A stretch of 64,000 nucleotides of DNA from Siderastrea radians (GCA_964017195.1 OZ024894.1:29523325-29587324); one strand, 5' to 3'. Counted from the stretch's first letter, positions 33,689 through 45,069 are shown. Numbers and translations are program-made. The notes: a model not told the origin generated them from the letters alone.

Positions 33689-34106
33689 CTTTTTCATTGT
33701 CGCATTCAGAATCCGTCTCACAAATGAATCCAACTTTACCTGTCTTCCCCTCGCACGGGACATCATCATACAATAATTGTTCGTCTTCCAAATACATTTT
33801 GCCACATTTTCCACTACCACTGGGTTGTCCTGGTGCCCATTTGAAGTAGCCTTTTGATAAATTAACTTTTTTGTAGTTGCTTTTCCATATCCACTCTCCC
33901 GATTGATTTTTCAAGCCAATAAAATATTCAGATTTCCACTCTTGTAGAATAGTGTCCTTCAGGAAATGCCACTCTTCTTTGCTGTCAATGAAAACAAGGT
34001 GGGTTCTATTCATCTCACAGCGATCTCTGCTATCCTCCCAACTGACTTTATCAGTTTCAGATGCCATATGGAATGTGTAATTAGAACAATTATAAGTAGT
34101 GTAACC
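33689..34106 (-). pseudogene. C-type lectin domain exon, with one-base frame disruption
   Basis: The acceptor CTTCAG (34112-34107) and donor GTATGT (33688-33683) frame a 418-base exon. It encodes WEDSRDRCEMNRTHLVFIDS, then FIGLKNQSGEWIWKSNY (the WIGL-type core), KWAPGQPSGSGKCGKMYLED, and YDDVPCEGKTGKVGFICE, with the conserved cysteines. This is a complete C-type lectin fold. The sugar- and calcium-binding EPN/QPD motif is replaced by QPS, and WND by YDD, so classical calcium-dependent sugar binding is doubtful. The first codons (GYTTYNCSN) are in the frame set by the signal exon, but an extra T in 'aatttacaca' (about 34078-34083) shifts them from the rest. The paralogous exon at 45456 lacks this T. 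The remaining 126 codons are open. Confidence 0.85.
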
Positions 34107-34157
34107 TGAAGGAAATTAAATGAAAAATAAAAGTTTGCACTTTGTTGTCAGTTTTAA

Positions 34158-35895
34158 CCCTATTCAGAACGGGCCTTTTCTCGACCTTCTGTGTCTGGGG
34201 GGGGGGGGACTTCAGAAGCCCCCTATGTAACTTTAAGCCCAATTACGCCATGGCCACCAAATTTTCACAGGATAGGGTACGCGCTAATTCTAATCACTAC
34301 AGATACTGTGATGTCACTGTGACGTGATATGACGTCATTATGACGTCATTTGTTTCTCAATGTTTTACTTAGAAGCCCTAAAGCAATAAATTTACTGAAT
34401 ACTGTAGCTGGATGAGTTAAATTACTTTTGTTGTGTATAAAGGGCATCTATAATATATTTTCTGAATGCATATTTTTGGAAGACATGAAATTATGCAAGA
34501 TAAAATGGTGTCCGCCATCTTGGATCCGCCATCTTGGATCCGTTCGTCTTTCTTTTAATTCATCTGCTTCATTTAATAAACAATAAAATGAAGCCATTCG
34601 ATTGTGAAAAAACTACCTAATTAATTAACAATGTCATACAGTTGAAATTTATGGCGAATAGTGAATTAATAGCGAGGAATCACCTTTCTTACCAGTTAAG
34701 TCCGCCGTCTTGGATTGTCACGTTTTAAATTTCAGGTTTTTCTCAAATTAGCGCTAAACTGTTATTGTGTGGTATTGAGTGGTTATTCCTAAATGATACA
34801 CTGTTGCTGCAATTAATAGGGACTTTAAGATACAGTGACTACGGACTACGGACTACGGACGGGAGGCACTTTAGGACTGGGACGAGACATATGTGTTCTG
34901 TTGTCCCACCGTTGCAAGCTCACGACGGTGCATAGTGGAAGGATTTCACGTAGTGCAGCGTGGTGTAGTACGAGGAACTGAAGATGGTATGAAAAAGTTG
35001 TCTAAAGTTAGAAAATTGAAGTGCTCTTGTACTGTAACGCTTGAACTAGAAACTAATACGCATTTGGAGCAATTTCAAATGCTTGTGAACTCAGAACAGC
35101 GAAAAATGTACGGCTTACTTTGTTTACTGATTTTGATCGCCGCGTTGTTTTCCAGAATGAAATGAAATTTGATGTTTTGAATATAGCTTGTAATATCAAC
35201 TCTTCTCTTTGCTCTTTCTAAATACAAATGGCTTCCCTTCAAGTTGAGAAGTAATTAATCTAGTAAAATATGTCAAATTTGCTTCTGAAGTGGTTTTGCA
35301 AGCGAAGTAATTTTGAAAACGAGCCATGAAAATTTGATTAAGCTTACACGCAAGCCTCACGTGCAATTACATTTTGAATTGCAGTGCGACGATTACAACT
35401 CAAAACCAAAGCATCTCGAATCTTTTTAAAAGACATTTTGTGTCTGTTTAGTGTAGAGTTGACCTTCGCTCTTCGTTCGTAGTCTGTTTTCTGTAGTCTG
35501 CAGTCTTAACTTCGCATTTTCGCTCCACTCGTTGTGTACTCGGCCCAGTATTTCAGCCAGAGAAAAACACACGTCCAACCGTAGTCCGTAGTCACCGTAT
35601 CTTAAAGTCCCTAATGTAAAAATACAAATACGATAAGAAAACATCAAAATAGTAGCGATTAAAGCGAGAAAAGTGTTGTTTTTGAACATGCCCGCCACAA
35701 AGTGGTGGCCATGGCAACGTCAATTTTGTTGGACACAAGACACTCATGCCAAAATGTTTCCAAGTAAAATTTTTGGAAAAGCAACAAAATTTAGTGATTA
35801 TAGCATAAACGGTTAGGAAATTACACAACTTCAAAGTTGAGGCCGGCCTCAAACCCCCCCCCCCCCCCGCACCCCCGCCCCCGGTCTGAATAGGG
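34158..35895. mobile_element. TTAA-flanked element, CCCTATTCAGA(A/C)CGGG ends
   Basis: TTAA at 34154-34157 and 35896-35899 borders inverted ends CCCTATTCAGAACGGG and, on the minus strand, CCCTATTCAGACCGGG. G/C runs follow each end (34198-34209; 35856-35881). Left-end fragments of the same family occur at 4148 and 20690. The interior has palindromic 'tgacgtcat' words (34318-34348) and a nested element at 34818-35612. The size and target fit a non-autonomous piggyBac-like element in the first intron of the lectin receptor. No transposase is present. Confidence 0.78.
34818..35612. mobile_element. Nested element with AGGGACTTTAAGATAC inverted ends
   Basis: The left AGGGACTTTAAGATACAGTG with 'actacggactacgg' is matched inverted at 35575-35612. 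The 'tacggac' unit is repeated on both sides. Flanks share only 'AAT', so the target duplication is uncertain. An open frame at 34893-35165 has no recognised motif. This element lies wholly inside the TTAA element at 34158-35895. Confidence 0.65.
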
Positions 35896-35899
35896 TTAA

Positions 35900-36051
35900 G
35901 ACACAGCTACAAATATCTGATCAACAAAACTTCTATCGCTTAGCGTGCGAAGACCGTCACATTTCAATAAAGGGTTGGCTGGGTAACCAAGTAATTTTTA
36001 TGTCCCCGAAAGAGAAAAGATAGTGCGTCCTTTCTTGCCATAAAAGTATGA

Positions 36052-36091
<40 letters not shown>

Positions 36092-37585
36092 CGACGATGA
36101 CGATGATGATGATGACGACGATGACGATGATGATGATGATGATAATGATGATCTGAGTTTAAAGTGAGTGCAAAGTGAAAACATTGTTCAGTTCCCTGGT
36201 CTTCACTGCACAAAAACCATTTTGGATTGAAAAAGTCGAATAAATAAAAGATCGATAACATGAAATTACATCAATACAGAATCAAAGGGGCTATAAGCCA
36301 ACTCGTGAATGGAGGCCACATGCGTTTTTCTCCAAAAAGTAAGATGTTATACTGCTGCGTGTAGCATGACATCTTAACCGATTATTAGAGGAGAGCGGAT
36401 TTTTAGTTCTATGAATCGAGGAATAGACCGAGAAATGGAAGCAGAAACAGATTTGTAACAAAAAGTTTTGTGTGTGCCATGTGTGCCGTCAGTTTTGCGT
36501 TTGTTTTTGCACACTGAAAAACAACAGATAACTAAACATTGTTCGCTCCCCACATTATCTTCTTTATACGTTAGAATAGTTAAATTAATATATTCTGATA
36601 AGAAACTATGGTTACCTATCGAGTATTACGCAGAAGACAACCTTGCGAACGAAATTGTTGAAATTTTCTGCAAGTTGTTGAGAACCGCTCGTATCAAATT
36701 TCAACCTACCTTTGCAAATTAGTCTCTGTTTACAAAACATCGCTTCCTAAACCAAACTATAACTTAAAACTGACAAAATAAGCCGACGAAAAGCCAGCCA
36801 AAAGTTTTTTTTTCCAATAAACAATACATTTACTTTTAGAAGCAAAAAATGCTCGATTTTCTTGTGTGCATGCACACATGCATGTAATTTTAGAAAAATC
36901 ATTGCGACCGGTTTGAAGCAGCTTTGTGAACAGAATTGCAAAAAATATAGAAATCTGGATCAAACGATCAGTTAAACAATTTTTAAAAAGCAAATCAACA
37001 TTTAAAAACAACATTTATCGTACTGTAGCGTTTTAACCCAGGTCTTGTAAAAATCGATTTGAAGTCCTTGGTTTGGATAAATTTTAGAGCAAACTTTAGG
37101 TTAATCTCTTGCAGATTAAAAGAATCCCAACACGAAATGGCTTTTCGTCGCTTTAACAGATCTTTGTGTCCTCTTGTTCGGCGTTCGATTATTCCTCGGG
37201 GTGACTCCTTCCCATTTTCAGCTCCAAAATAGAAGCATCTTAATTTTAAGAGAAGAAAAATACATTTTGAAAATCTAGGACCGATCCGCCCGCGGTGCCA
37301 TTTTCTTCGTTTGTACAATCCCATGCTTGTGACGACACTTGAATAACTTAACATGAGATATAAGTTTTACTGATGATCTAGTAGACGACTCGATCATGTA
37401 AACTTTATGAGCGCTTTATGAGCTCCTTTGTTAACAGCCTAATTTTTAAATACGAGTTAGCTTTTAATTTCATTTGAATATTGTTGTTATTTCATGTAAT
37501 GTAGCTTGCTTTTTTACACTCACAATTTTTGTAACATAGGATATGTGTTTATCTTATGAAATAATTATTTTTATTAAAAATAATA
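35900..37585. other. Intron region without recognised exon
   Basis: It contains a GAT/GAC microsatellite (36053-36152), whose frames give artificial poly-Ser and poly-His peptides. Several unassigned open frames at 36468-37354 have no motifs. A short palindromic 'tgcatgcacacatgcatg' lies near 36867. No splice-compatible exon could be supported. Confidence 0.45.
36053..36152. repeat. GAT/GAC trinucleotide microsatellite
   Basis: About 33 trinucleotide units, mostly GAT with GAC interruptions in two clusters, then AAT and GATC at the edge. It lies in the inferred first intron of the receptor gene. Confidence 0.95.
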
Positions 37586-37600
37586 TAATTATTATTATTA

Positions 37601-37638
<38 letters not shown>
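37586..37638. repeat. ATT microsatellite
   Basis: A nearly uninterrupted TTA/ATT array that directly precedes the hairpin at 37639. It may be the tail of a retroposon. Confidence 0.9.
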
Positions 37639-37641
<3 letters not shown>

Positions 37642-37741
37642 TTATACTTCGTATAAGCCACGACGTGTGATTGGACGAATACATTCTTGTGACTCCATTC
37701 GTCTACTCTCTCGTTGTGGCTTATATGAAGTACAAAGTTTA
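37639..37741. repeat. Near-palindromic hairpin
   Basis: The left arm 'aactttatacttcgtataag' continuing to 'ccacgacg' and then 'ggacgaat' is matched inverted by 'attcgtct ... cgttgtgg' and 'cttatatgaagtacaaagtt'. The arms are about 40 bases with a short loop. An open frame running on to 37919 (KLLNCIHELNTWLNEESCF region) has no recognised family. Confidence 0.7.
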
Positions 37742-37983
37742 CATGATCGAGCGAGCGAGTCCTACAGCCCTAACTACAAAACTCCTGAATTGCATTCACG
37801 AGTTAAACACGTGGCTAAACGAAGAAAGCTGTTTCATACTGAAGAAGGAGCGATTCAAACCATTAACGTTGACCAAACAACGATTTGAACTGAAATTGAA
37901 ACAACAGGAATGTAAATAAAAGGAAGACGCTTTCTACCTCTAGTTCTGGTAATTCGGATAATTTTTCTGGTTGCGATGATAAG

Positions 37984-38869
37984 CACAGGTAGCCAAAGCT
38001 TGAGTTATGACTGAAAATTAATAAAATTTTATGACTGAAATAAACAGTGCTTCTTTGTTTGTCTTACGTACTTGCTATCTAGGGCAAAAATTCGCTCCCC
38101 GATCGAGTGAGAATAACCGTCTTTCTTATTTTTGCTCCTAATTAGTATTATAATTATGAAAGGTGATACACAATTCACCAGCACCACTGAAGCATTTAAA
38201 TGATCTAGATTTCTTGAAATGCGCCATTTCCACTCACAATTTCCTCAAACCTGAATGAATCAAATATATGCAAATATGCTAAATAAATCGTACGAGACAA
38301 AATCTACTGTGTCGGGGAGGCGTGCACGGTGAGCAAGAACAAATAGCCACGCTTCAAACATAAAACGTCGCACCCCAACACAGTGGCGTTTGCCATGTTC
38401 GCGTTATTGTGCGAATTGTCCAATGAGACGAGAAAAGCGGGATGAAATTAGCATAATTGCATATATTTGTGCGCAGAGGTCGGCGGTCGAATACCGACAT
38501 TTGATTTCAGGTACAAGAAGCTCAAAATATTGTCCTTTATGATGACAAATGTTGGGAAAGATGGAACTTTTGCGGCGTATAGTTGTTTTTCGACTATTGA
38601 TTCATTCAGGTTTGAGGAAATTGTGAGTGGAAATGGCGCATTTCAAGAAATATAGATCATTTAAATGCTTCAGTGGTGCTGGTGAATTGTGTATCACCTT
38701 TCATAATCATAATACTAATTAGGAGCAAAAATAAGAAAGACGATTATTCTCTCTCGGAGAGCGAATTTTTGCCCTAAATAGCAAGTACGTAAGATATAAA
38801 CAAAGAAGCACTGTTTTTTTCACAAAATTTTATTAATTTCCAGTCATAACGCCAGCTTTGGCTACCTGT
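37984..38869. mobile_element. Non-autonomous hAT-like element with long inverted ends
   Basis: Both ends carry (C)ACAGGTAGCCAAAGC and remain inverted copies for about 270 bases, including 'cagcaccactgaagcattta' and 'gcgccatttccactcacaat'. The flanks are ATGATAAG (37976-37983) and GTGATAAG (38870-38877), an 8 bp duplication with one mismatch, as expected of hAT-type insertion. The unique centre is about 340 bp and has no transposase. Confidence 0.75.
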
Positions 38870-39039
38870 GTGATAAGTTGTTCTATTGTTTTTATATAGA
38901 CCCGATTCCGCAGATAAAGAAGCGGGCTTGAGGCTTTTTTGAAAGGTGGAATCTATTGCGTGTTCCCATTAGGATGTGAACAGTCAAGCTATGGCTAATC
39001 AGAGTTAGGAGTGAAACAGTAAATCAGTGTTTCTCTTAC

Positions 39040-39115
39040 CAGCAATTCCCTGTACTTGTACTCTGAAGCCTGCCAACAGAATGCCCACAATCGCCACAAC
39101 ACCGATATTCTTCAT
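39040..39115 (-). CDS. Signal-peptide exon (first coding exon) of the C-type lectin receptor
   Basis: ATG at 39115 begins MKNIGVVAIVGILLAGFRVQ followed by VQGIA, a textbook signal peptide: one Lys, a hydrophobic core of about 13 residues, then a polar region. The exon has 25 codons plus one base, ending at the donor G|GTAAGA (39039-39034), phase 1. This matches the phase-1 acceptor of the lectin exon at 34106. It would direct the protein into the ER. The region upstream (39160-39180 on the minus strand) has an AT-rich TTTATTTT word, but a promoter could not be identified with confidence. Confidence 0.72.
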
Positions 39116-39860
39116 GTCAGAGTTTGTTCACCACTGATCAAATTTTGCCGAGGACAGTGAAAGCAAAATAAAGCATGACTGAAGCTAGCCCTAACATTTT
39201 AGGGTAGTGCTTCAGCTGCACAGTAGATTGCGCTTACACGTGCGTAATGGCTCCTGTCAGCGTAGAAAATGTACAATATTTAAGTGACAAAAATAATAGC
39301 AATTATAAAGACAATAAAGTAACTTGAACGAACAAAGACTGCTGTAACCGATGGTTAGGAAGTCCGTCGAAGAAGAGGAAATTAAAGGCAAACCAGGGTG
39401 TCACTGAAAAGCAACCCATTCAAGGCTGCGTAACGGGGAGGAGAATAACAATGATGGGATTCTTGAATATTTATTTCAGTTGTGGTAAAAGTGCACGATA
39501 TTTGCATATGTCAAAAGTAATTTGAAACCTTCCCGACAGAAAATCGCGACGCAAAAACAAGAAACCATTTTATAAAGCACCCCGGTGATGCGAAAAATAT
39601 CCTTATACATGGAATATACAGAAAAAAAAGAAAATCCTTCACAAGGTTATTTTCGCCAGTGAAACCTTTATTAGCACAAGCTAAAGTTGCAAGAGACGTG
39701 ACACCAGCCACGTCTATTTCAAGTCTATCGACTGTTTTTTGAAACTAGGTGTTTAGTACTACATTAATATCAGCGGTCTGCTGTTCTGTTCATTCAACTT
39801 GAGAAAGTTCAGTATAAAAGGCAAGGAAGTGAAAGAGGTAAAACTCGATTGAAAGGGTAT

Positions 39861-40288
39861 TTAAGACGGAATCCATTAGGAAACTGAGTAATTGTAATTT
39901 TCAGTGGACAAAAATCTTGTACCAGAATAATTTAAGGCATATCGCATTCTTTTTTACATTTTTTGAGAGCTATGGATGTAATTTGTTTTCTGTAGTAACC
40001 CCAAAGACAATTTCTTATGGGAGCCCGAGAAAATGAATTTCAAATTTCACAAAAGGAAATCTTACGCATAAAAATATATCTATTTTACCTGTGTTTACAC
40101 AATTCCTGTGAAATTTGAATTTGAATTTCACGGGCTCTCATAAGAAATTGTCTTTGGGGTTATTACAGATAACAAATTACATCCATAGCTCTCAAAAAAT
40201 GTAAAAAAGAATGCGATATACTTTAAATTATTCTGGTACAAGATTTTTGTCCACTGATTACTCAATTTCCTGATGGATTCCATCTTAA
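39861..40288. mobile_element. Fold-back MITE with about 200 bp arms, TTAA borders
   Basis: The arms 39865-40065 and 40090-40284 are inverted copies, including 'tggacaaaaatcttgtacca', 'ccaaagacaatttcttatg' and 'atggatgtaatttg'. Only a short loop separates them. TTAA is present at both borders (39861-39864, 40285-40288), matching the other TTAA elements here. The transcript could fold into a long hairpin. Confidence 0.72.
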
Positions 40289-40563
40289 AGCTTTAAGTTT
40301 TTGCTTTGCAAGCACAATATCACTTAACTCCCAGCAGGGAAAGCAAACCCATACCTCCATCGAAGTATCGGGGTGAGGGAGGAAGGCTACTTGATGGGAA
40401 TCTCCATCGGGTTTCTGCGGTGTTACACCATTTCCTGTATACTGTGAAAGTCATCCAAAATGGCGGACAATGTGACCGGCATCCTCAATTTTACAATAAA
40501 CAACAAAAACTGTGGTTTATCAATGGCGGCACACTTGTAATGTGGCCATCCACGGGAGTTGTT

Positions 40564-40700
40564 CCCAAAATGTCGCTATCCGCGAACCATAAAGATAATC
40601 TCAAAATATCACCATCCGCTATCCATAAAATGGATCCCAAAATATGGCTATCCGCGAACCATAAAGTTCATCTCAAAAATGGCTGTCCGCGAACTTAAAC
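40564..40700. repeat. 36 bp tandem repeat, nearly four units
   Basis: Units begin 'ccaaaatgtcgctatccgcg', 'caaaatatcaccatccgcta', 'caaaatatggctatccgcga' and 'caaaaatggctgtccgcgaa', each followed by 'accataaa' or similar. The period is 36 bases, a multiple of three, so an open frame crosses the whole array (40306-40698) with a repeated 12-residue pattern (SANHKxxxK). There is no other sign that it is translated. Confidence 0.75.
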
Positions 40701-43105
40701 AAATTTCGATCTTTTTCCAGGGGGACGAATGTTTCATCGTCAACGAATCATCAACTTTCAATTTTTGATTTTGTTGTTTTTTAATTGATGCAATACTGAA
40801 ACTATATTTACACGTATGGCAATAGAAACGGTTCATAGTAGATTACATGCATGATAACGAATTTAAAGCGGTTATAAAAAGTCTGTCTTTAACTCAGACA
40901 AATCATTTTTATTAATGTATTTTTCTCACCAGTTAGTACTCCTTAATACCATTTTACCTAACGGAAAATAAGATCGCCCAGTTGTGTTAAGGCGTTCTTC
41001 CATATAGGCTAAAAAATATATATTAGGCAATCATTTAACAGCCAAAATCAGTTATAAGTTTTTATTATTGCCAAAAAGCAAATACTATAATTATATTTTC
41101 AGCATTTACAGTTTATCATCCATTTCCATGCTAAATACATTGTTAATGGATAACTTTTTCCTCAACTCAGCTTTGCAGGGTTTATATAAATTTAGCGGAA
41201 CCAAATGTGAGGTAGAATTTCTTTCCCAAGAAACAAGTCACGATCGATGTTCCTCTCCATACCTCAGGAAACAAATAGTGCCAACATATACAGTTGCTTG
41301 CCTCTACGGAGACTGGAAAACAAAACTTTCGAGGGCCACAGAAGCAATTCACATATTCATGGGTACAGACGGAGCGATTTGATTGGCATATGTGGGTGAT
41401 TCCTCGCACGCTTCTCTGGAGCTGTTTCCTTGTCTTAATAGACGCAGAAACCTCCTTCTGACATCTTTGATATAAAGATATGATTAATAGGACAATTAAT
41501 CCATCCATTCAGCATCATTTGATCAACCGATTGGTCTATCAACAAGTCGATCAAACACCCAACTAGACAACTAACTAATCATAATATAAAAGAAACATTT
41601 CAAACCAAACGCTTATCGGAAAGAAGACTCGTTCTTGAACTTGTGGTTTATGGAAAGATAGCAGACGTAAATGTTCTCGTGAGGGAGATATCTTCTAACT
41701 GTATTTATACTTTTTTGTGTGATCTTTGAATAAAGATAGAAGCTTCTCTACTCCCGCTTTTCTCTCAGCGATATTTACCTATCATTATGTTTGGTCTCAA
41801 CATAGCTTATCCACCTTCCGTGTTGCAAGGCATTACTCTTCCTTGGTTTTTGTGTTCATTATTGCTATCACCTGCATCAGCTGACAACCCAAGTAGTCTA
41901 GCTGCATTTGCTGGTCTTATTGACTGACGCTCTTGCTCTTTTAAATAATTGCTGTCGTAAAATAACAACAGACAACAACAGAAAATAAGCAGATAAACGG
42001 ACTTTATCTCCAAGGCGAGATATGACCAACAGACATTGATATGACCAACAGTCCGGGTTTTTTCAATCAAAGTTTAAAGTAGTGACAGTTACCAACAGGA
42101 ATAGCTTACTCTTCGTAAATCTCGGTTAACAAATTGGAAATAGCGCTTCTCTTTATAATTTCAAAATGTGAATGAACCACAGAGGTAGAGACAAAATCCA
42201 GAGTAGCCACAGACATGCGTGAGATCCAGCGAGATGAAAAACACTTTTTTATCATTACCAGAGTTGTTCATTTACTCAAATTTATAAATGGACTTATGGT
42301 TCACATTATAGAACGTATTTGGGAGTTCAAATGAAGTTTTGGGTATATTTTAGGGTCGGAGCTTGATTGGGATTTAGGACTAGGCAAATAATAAAGAATT
42401 GAATAATTCCATCTATTCAAACCATCCTTATTGACATAACTTGAAGCAACTCCACTTCTTGAATCTAGTTTAAGGCGAAAAATGCATGGTCAGTTTCAAA
42501 AGAGGTAATTTACCTTTTTTCGTTTTTATCAACCAGCGGATAGGAAGCGGGGTAGCCTTCTATGTAGGGACACTAAAGAACAATGTGATTTTAGACGTCA
42601 CTATTTGTTTTTTTTTTTGTTTTAAATGCACGTAATAATTGACATGGATCAACCCGAGCCTTTTAAACTCATGCTATTCCCTCATCGTCGCTGGGTTCGT
42701 TCTTTTTTTTTCCTTAATATCCATCACCCTTTAAACGTTGAATATGAGGTGCAGGTATCTTCAAATGAACCATTCCCAAAATTGGTAATAAATTCAATTA
42801 GTTTCTATCCATCGGTCCCTTTTAGTAGAAATTAATTGCACGGAATCGGTTAAGGGAATAGATACCATCCTGCCCCCCTCAAATAAGCAAATAAACAAAT
42901 ATATCAGTAAATAAATAAAAAAATAAGCATATATGTAAATAAAACAAAATTAAACAAAAGGAAATGTAAACAAATAAGTCTACACTACGCCCCAGGTGTA
43001 GGATAACGAACGAAACTAACGAACAGCTAAAGCAACGGCATTTAAAAAGAAAAAAAATCCTTTAAGGTATTTTGCAAATAGCAAAGTGCTCAAAGCTCCG
43101 GTTAC
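40701..43105. other. Region without confirmed exon, downstream of the second receptor's membrane exon
   Basis: A cytoplasmic tail exon for the membrane exon at 43279-43106 would be expected here on the minus strand, but none with tyrosine motifs was found. The best candidate (41951-41807, starting NYLKEQERQSIRPANAARLL) has an acceptor-like end but the wrong phase. Open frames at 41068-41508 on both strands overlap each other and are unassigned. Simple AAATA-type repeats occur at 42887-42950. Confidence 0.45.
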
Positions 43106-43279
43106 CTTTCCTTCTGTAGTTCTTACGTCTGCGAGCAAAGAAAGCCAAAAATGCGATCAAATTGACCAATATGCCGACAGTCAATAATACTGAGACAACA
43201 ACAATCAGCTGGTAATTTCTTTTAGAAGTTTCCTGTGCAAGACAATCATCGCAAGGGTACCCATGGCCAGAGTGTGACG
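43106..43279 (-). pseudogene. Transmembrane exon of a second, decayed lectin receptor
   Basis: The acceptor is TTTTTTCAG (43282-43280) and the donor GTAACC (43105-43100). The exon is 174 bases, phase 1-1. It encodes a short Cys-containing juxtamembrane part (YPCDDCLAQETSKRNYQ), a helix LIVVVSVLLTVGILVNLIAF with LAFF, then ARRRKNYRRK. Size, phase, splice signals and the RRR stop-transfer correspond to the exon at 3502-3338, so the two are paralogues. This exon itself is undamaged, but its partners upstream (44788, 45456) are broken and no tail exon was found downstream. Confidence 0.7.
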
Positions 43280-44689
43280 CTGAAAAAAAAAATACAAAGC
43301 CTAAAAAAAAAATAACACATTTACATCAAAGAACGTTCCAGAAAGAATAACTGGTATCCATATATTGACAATTCTTGAAGATGCCGTTCGTCAAACCTCT
43401 TAAGACGGGAAGGGACCGGGGAACGAATGAAATCTGTTGTCCGCTTGGAATTTGAGCATTGTAACTTTTTTCCAATATGGAAGCAAAAGGAAGCAAAGCT
43501 TGTGTTTTCGCTTAAATTAATTTAGTAAAATTTTCATACGACAGTTCATCGTTCATAAAATTAGATGTTGCTATTGCGGCCATATTTTGTATTTTCCCAT
43601 TATTTTTAATTTTTTTCCTTGCCGTATCGTTACTCTTAGTGTTCTTTTATTACCTTTGATTACTTTTAAGATTGACTGACTGATTTTTTTAGGATTTGGA
43701 AAAATAAAAAAAAGGTTGCAATTTTCAAAACACATGACACAATCCTCACGTCTTGTGACACCATCAGTTGATGATGCGAACCTTTAAGTAAAAACACTTT
43801 AGGAAGTACTCTGTACCTTCTTACTTTCGTGGTCATGCCTTTAATTACCTTAATGACATTAATAACCTTCAATACTCTCCCTGATCGTCCTCGGTACGTT
43901 TCAGATTAAATACTCTTAAAAACTGCAGGTAAAGGGAAAGCGCTAGAAAAAATGAAAGAGTGCCCGAGACAACAAAAATAACAGATAAGGCCCCAATCCC
44001 TAGAAAGCGATTTGCGCTAACCCAGCCTTAAATAAGTAATTAGGATTGAAATTTATCCTTCGACTAGCTGATGGACCTGAAAGTTTGATAAACTCTATTC
44101 TGGAGATAAACGAAGGGCTTCTACCTAAAGAGATTGATTTGCTCACTAACCAGAAGGAAAGCATTTAGATAATCAATTTTCAAACTTTACCTGCTATGTC
44201 GCTTTCTCGCGCCCCTCGACGCTAATAATTCCTTTAACCGGTTTAGAAATGAGATAAACCGAGGGATGGTCAATCGAGGATTAAAAACATCTTTTATCCC
44301 TGTTATCTTATAGGGACAAGAAGTAGTATAGTTTAATGAGCTCTTGATGAACACGGGCCTGATATTTATTGAACCGGGATCTGTCATCTCAGTTCAAGGG
44401 ATATGGCGTTAAACAAGCAAAACCAACAAATCCTAAGCATTCGAAGCCAGAAACGCCTGGCTTTTCGTTCGAGTTGAAATGAAGGGGAGCGTTAAGGATT
44501 AATAAGATGTTAAACACCTTTAGCTTTAGAGGGTTTAAGGCGGTGTGGAATAACAAAAAGTAGATGGCGGACACCGAACGTAGGACCTAATTTTCACCGA
44601 AGAAAACTTCATAATACAGTTATTCATTTATAAAGCATGGCCTCTTGTATAGACTGATGCTTAAAGATCTTTGTCCTCTTTGTTTATCG

Positions 44690-44788
44690 TAGATAATGTT
44701 GCATTACCCGGAACGGTTAGGATCGTGGTAGATTTTGACGTTGTCTCTCATGGCGTTTTTTGAGATGTTGCTGGTGTTTCTAGTAGCT
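44690..44788 (-). pseudogene. Decayed stalk exon of the second receptor
   Basis: After a pyrimidine tract and TCGTAG acceptor (44794-44789) the minus strand reads, in phase 1, a Thr/Ser-rich peptide: ETPATSQKTP, an in-frame TGA, then ETTSKSTTILTVPGNATLST. Composition and place, between the lectin and membrane exons, fit a stalk. No convincing donor was seen at its end, and the stop codon makes it non-functional. Confidence 0.45.
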
Positions 44789-45069
44789 CTACGAAGAGTA
44801 AAAAAATAAGAATAAAAATAAAATTGGCTTTTGTTAGTATTATGAACAGCTTATTATCAAATTGACAGGAAAATTGACTGTTTGACTGGCCCACCTGTCG
44901 GTTCTGGCAGAGAAAGAATAATTTAGCAATAATTATGATTTATTGTAGGACCCGCTCCTTAACAGAAACTGGTTTACCATTCGTTCATTTTTATTGCGAC
45001 ACTGTACCTTCCCTTGAGAGCTTTTTTGTTGAGCTTTTTTGAGAGCTTTTTTGTTCGTGCGCCACATAC

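Larger units (their letters stand above)
2230..39115 (-). other. Gene model: type I C-type lectin receptor, five exons, transposon-swollen introns
   Basis: Exons in order of transcription are signal peptide 39115-39040, lectin domain 34106-33689, stalk 4097-3954, membrane 3502-3338 and tail 2909-2230. All lie on the minus strand and every junction is phase 1, so the set is mutually compatible. The weak points are the 29.6 kb intron between lectin and stalk exons, which is full of mobile elements, and a one-base insertion in the lectin exon that breaks the frame. An alternative is that the stalk, membrane and tail exons belonged to a neighbouring paralogue whose own lectin exon was lost, as the second cluster at 43-45 kb is compact. 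Small additional exons inside the large intron cannot be excluded. Confidence 0.5.

Noticed and set aside
35957..36261. Poly-Ser and poly-His proteins
   Set aside because: Translation artefact of the GAT/GAC microsatellite.
41068..41508. Overlapping open frames on both strands
   Set aside because: No motif on either strand, and they exclude each other. Insufficient support.
41807..41951. Possible tail exon of the second receptor (NYLKEQERQSIRPANAARLL)
   Set aside because: It has an acceptor-like end, but the phase does not match the membrane exon at 43106, and no tyrosine motifs are present.
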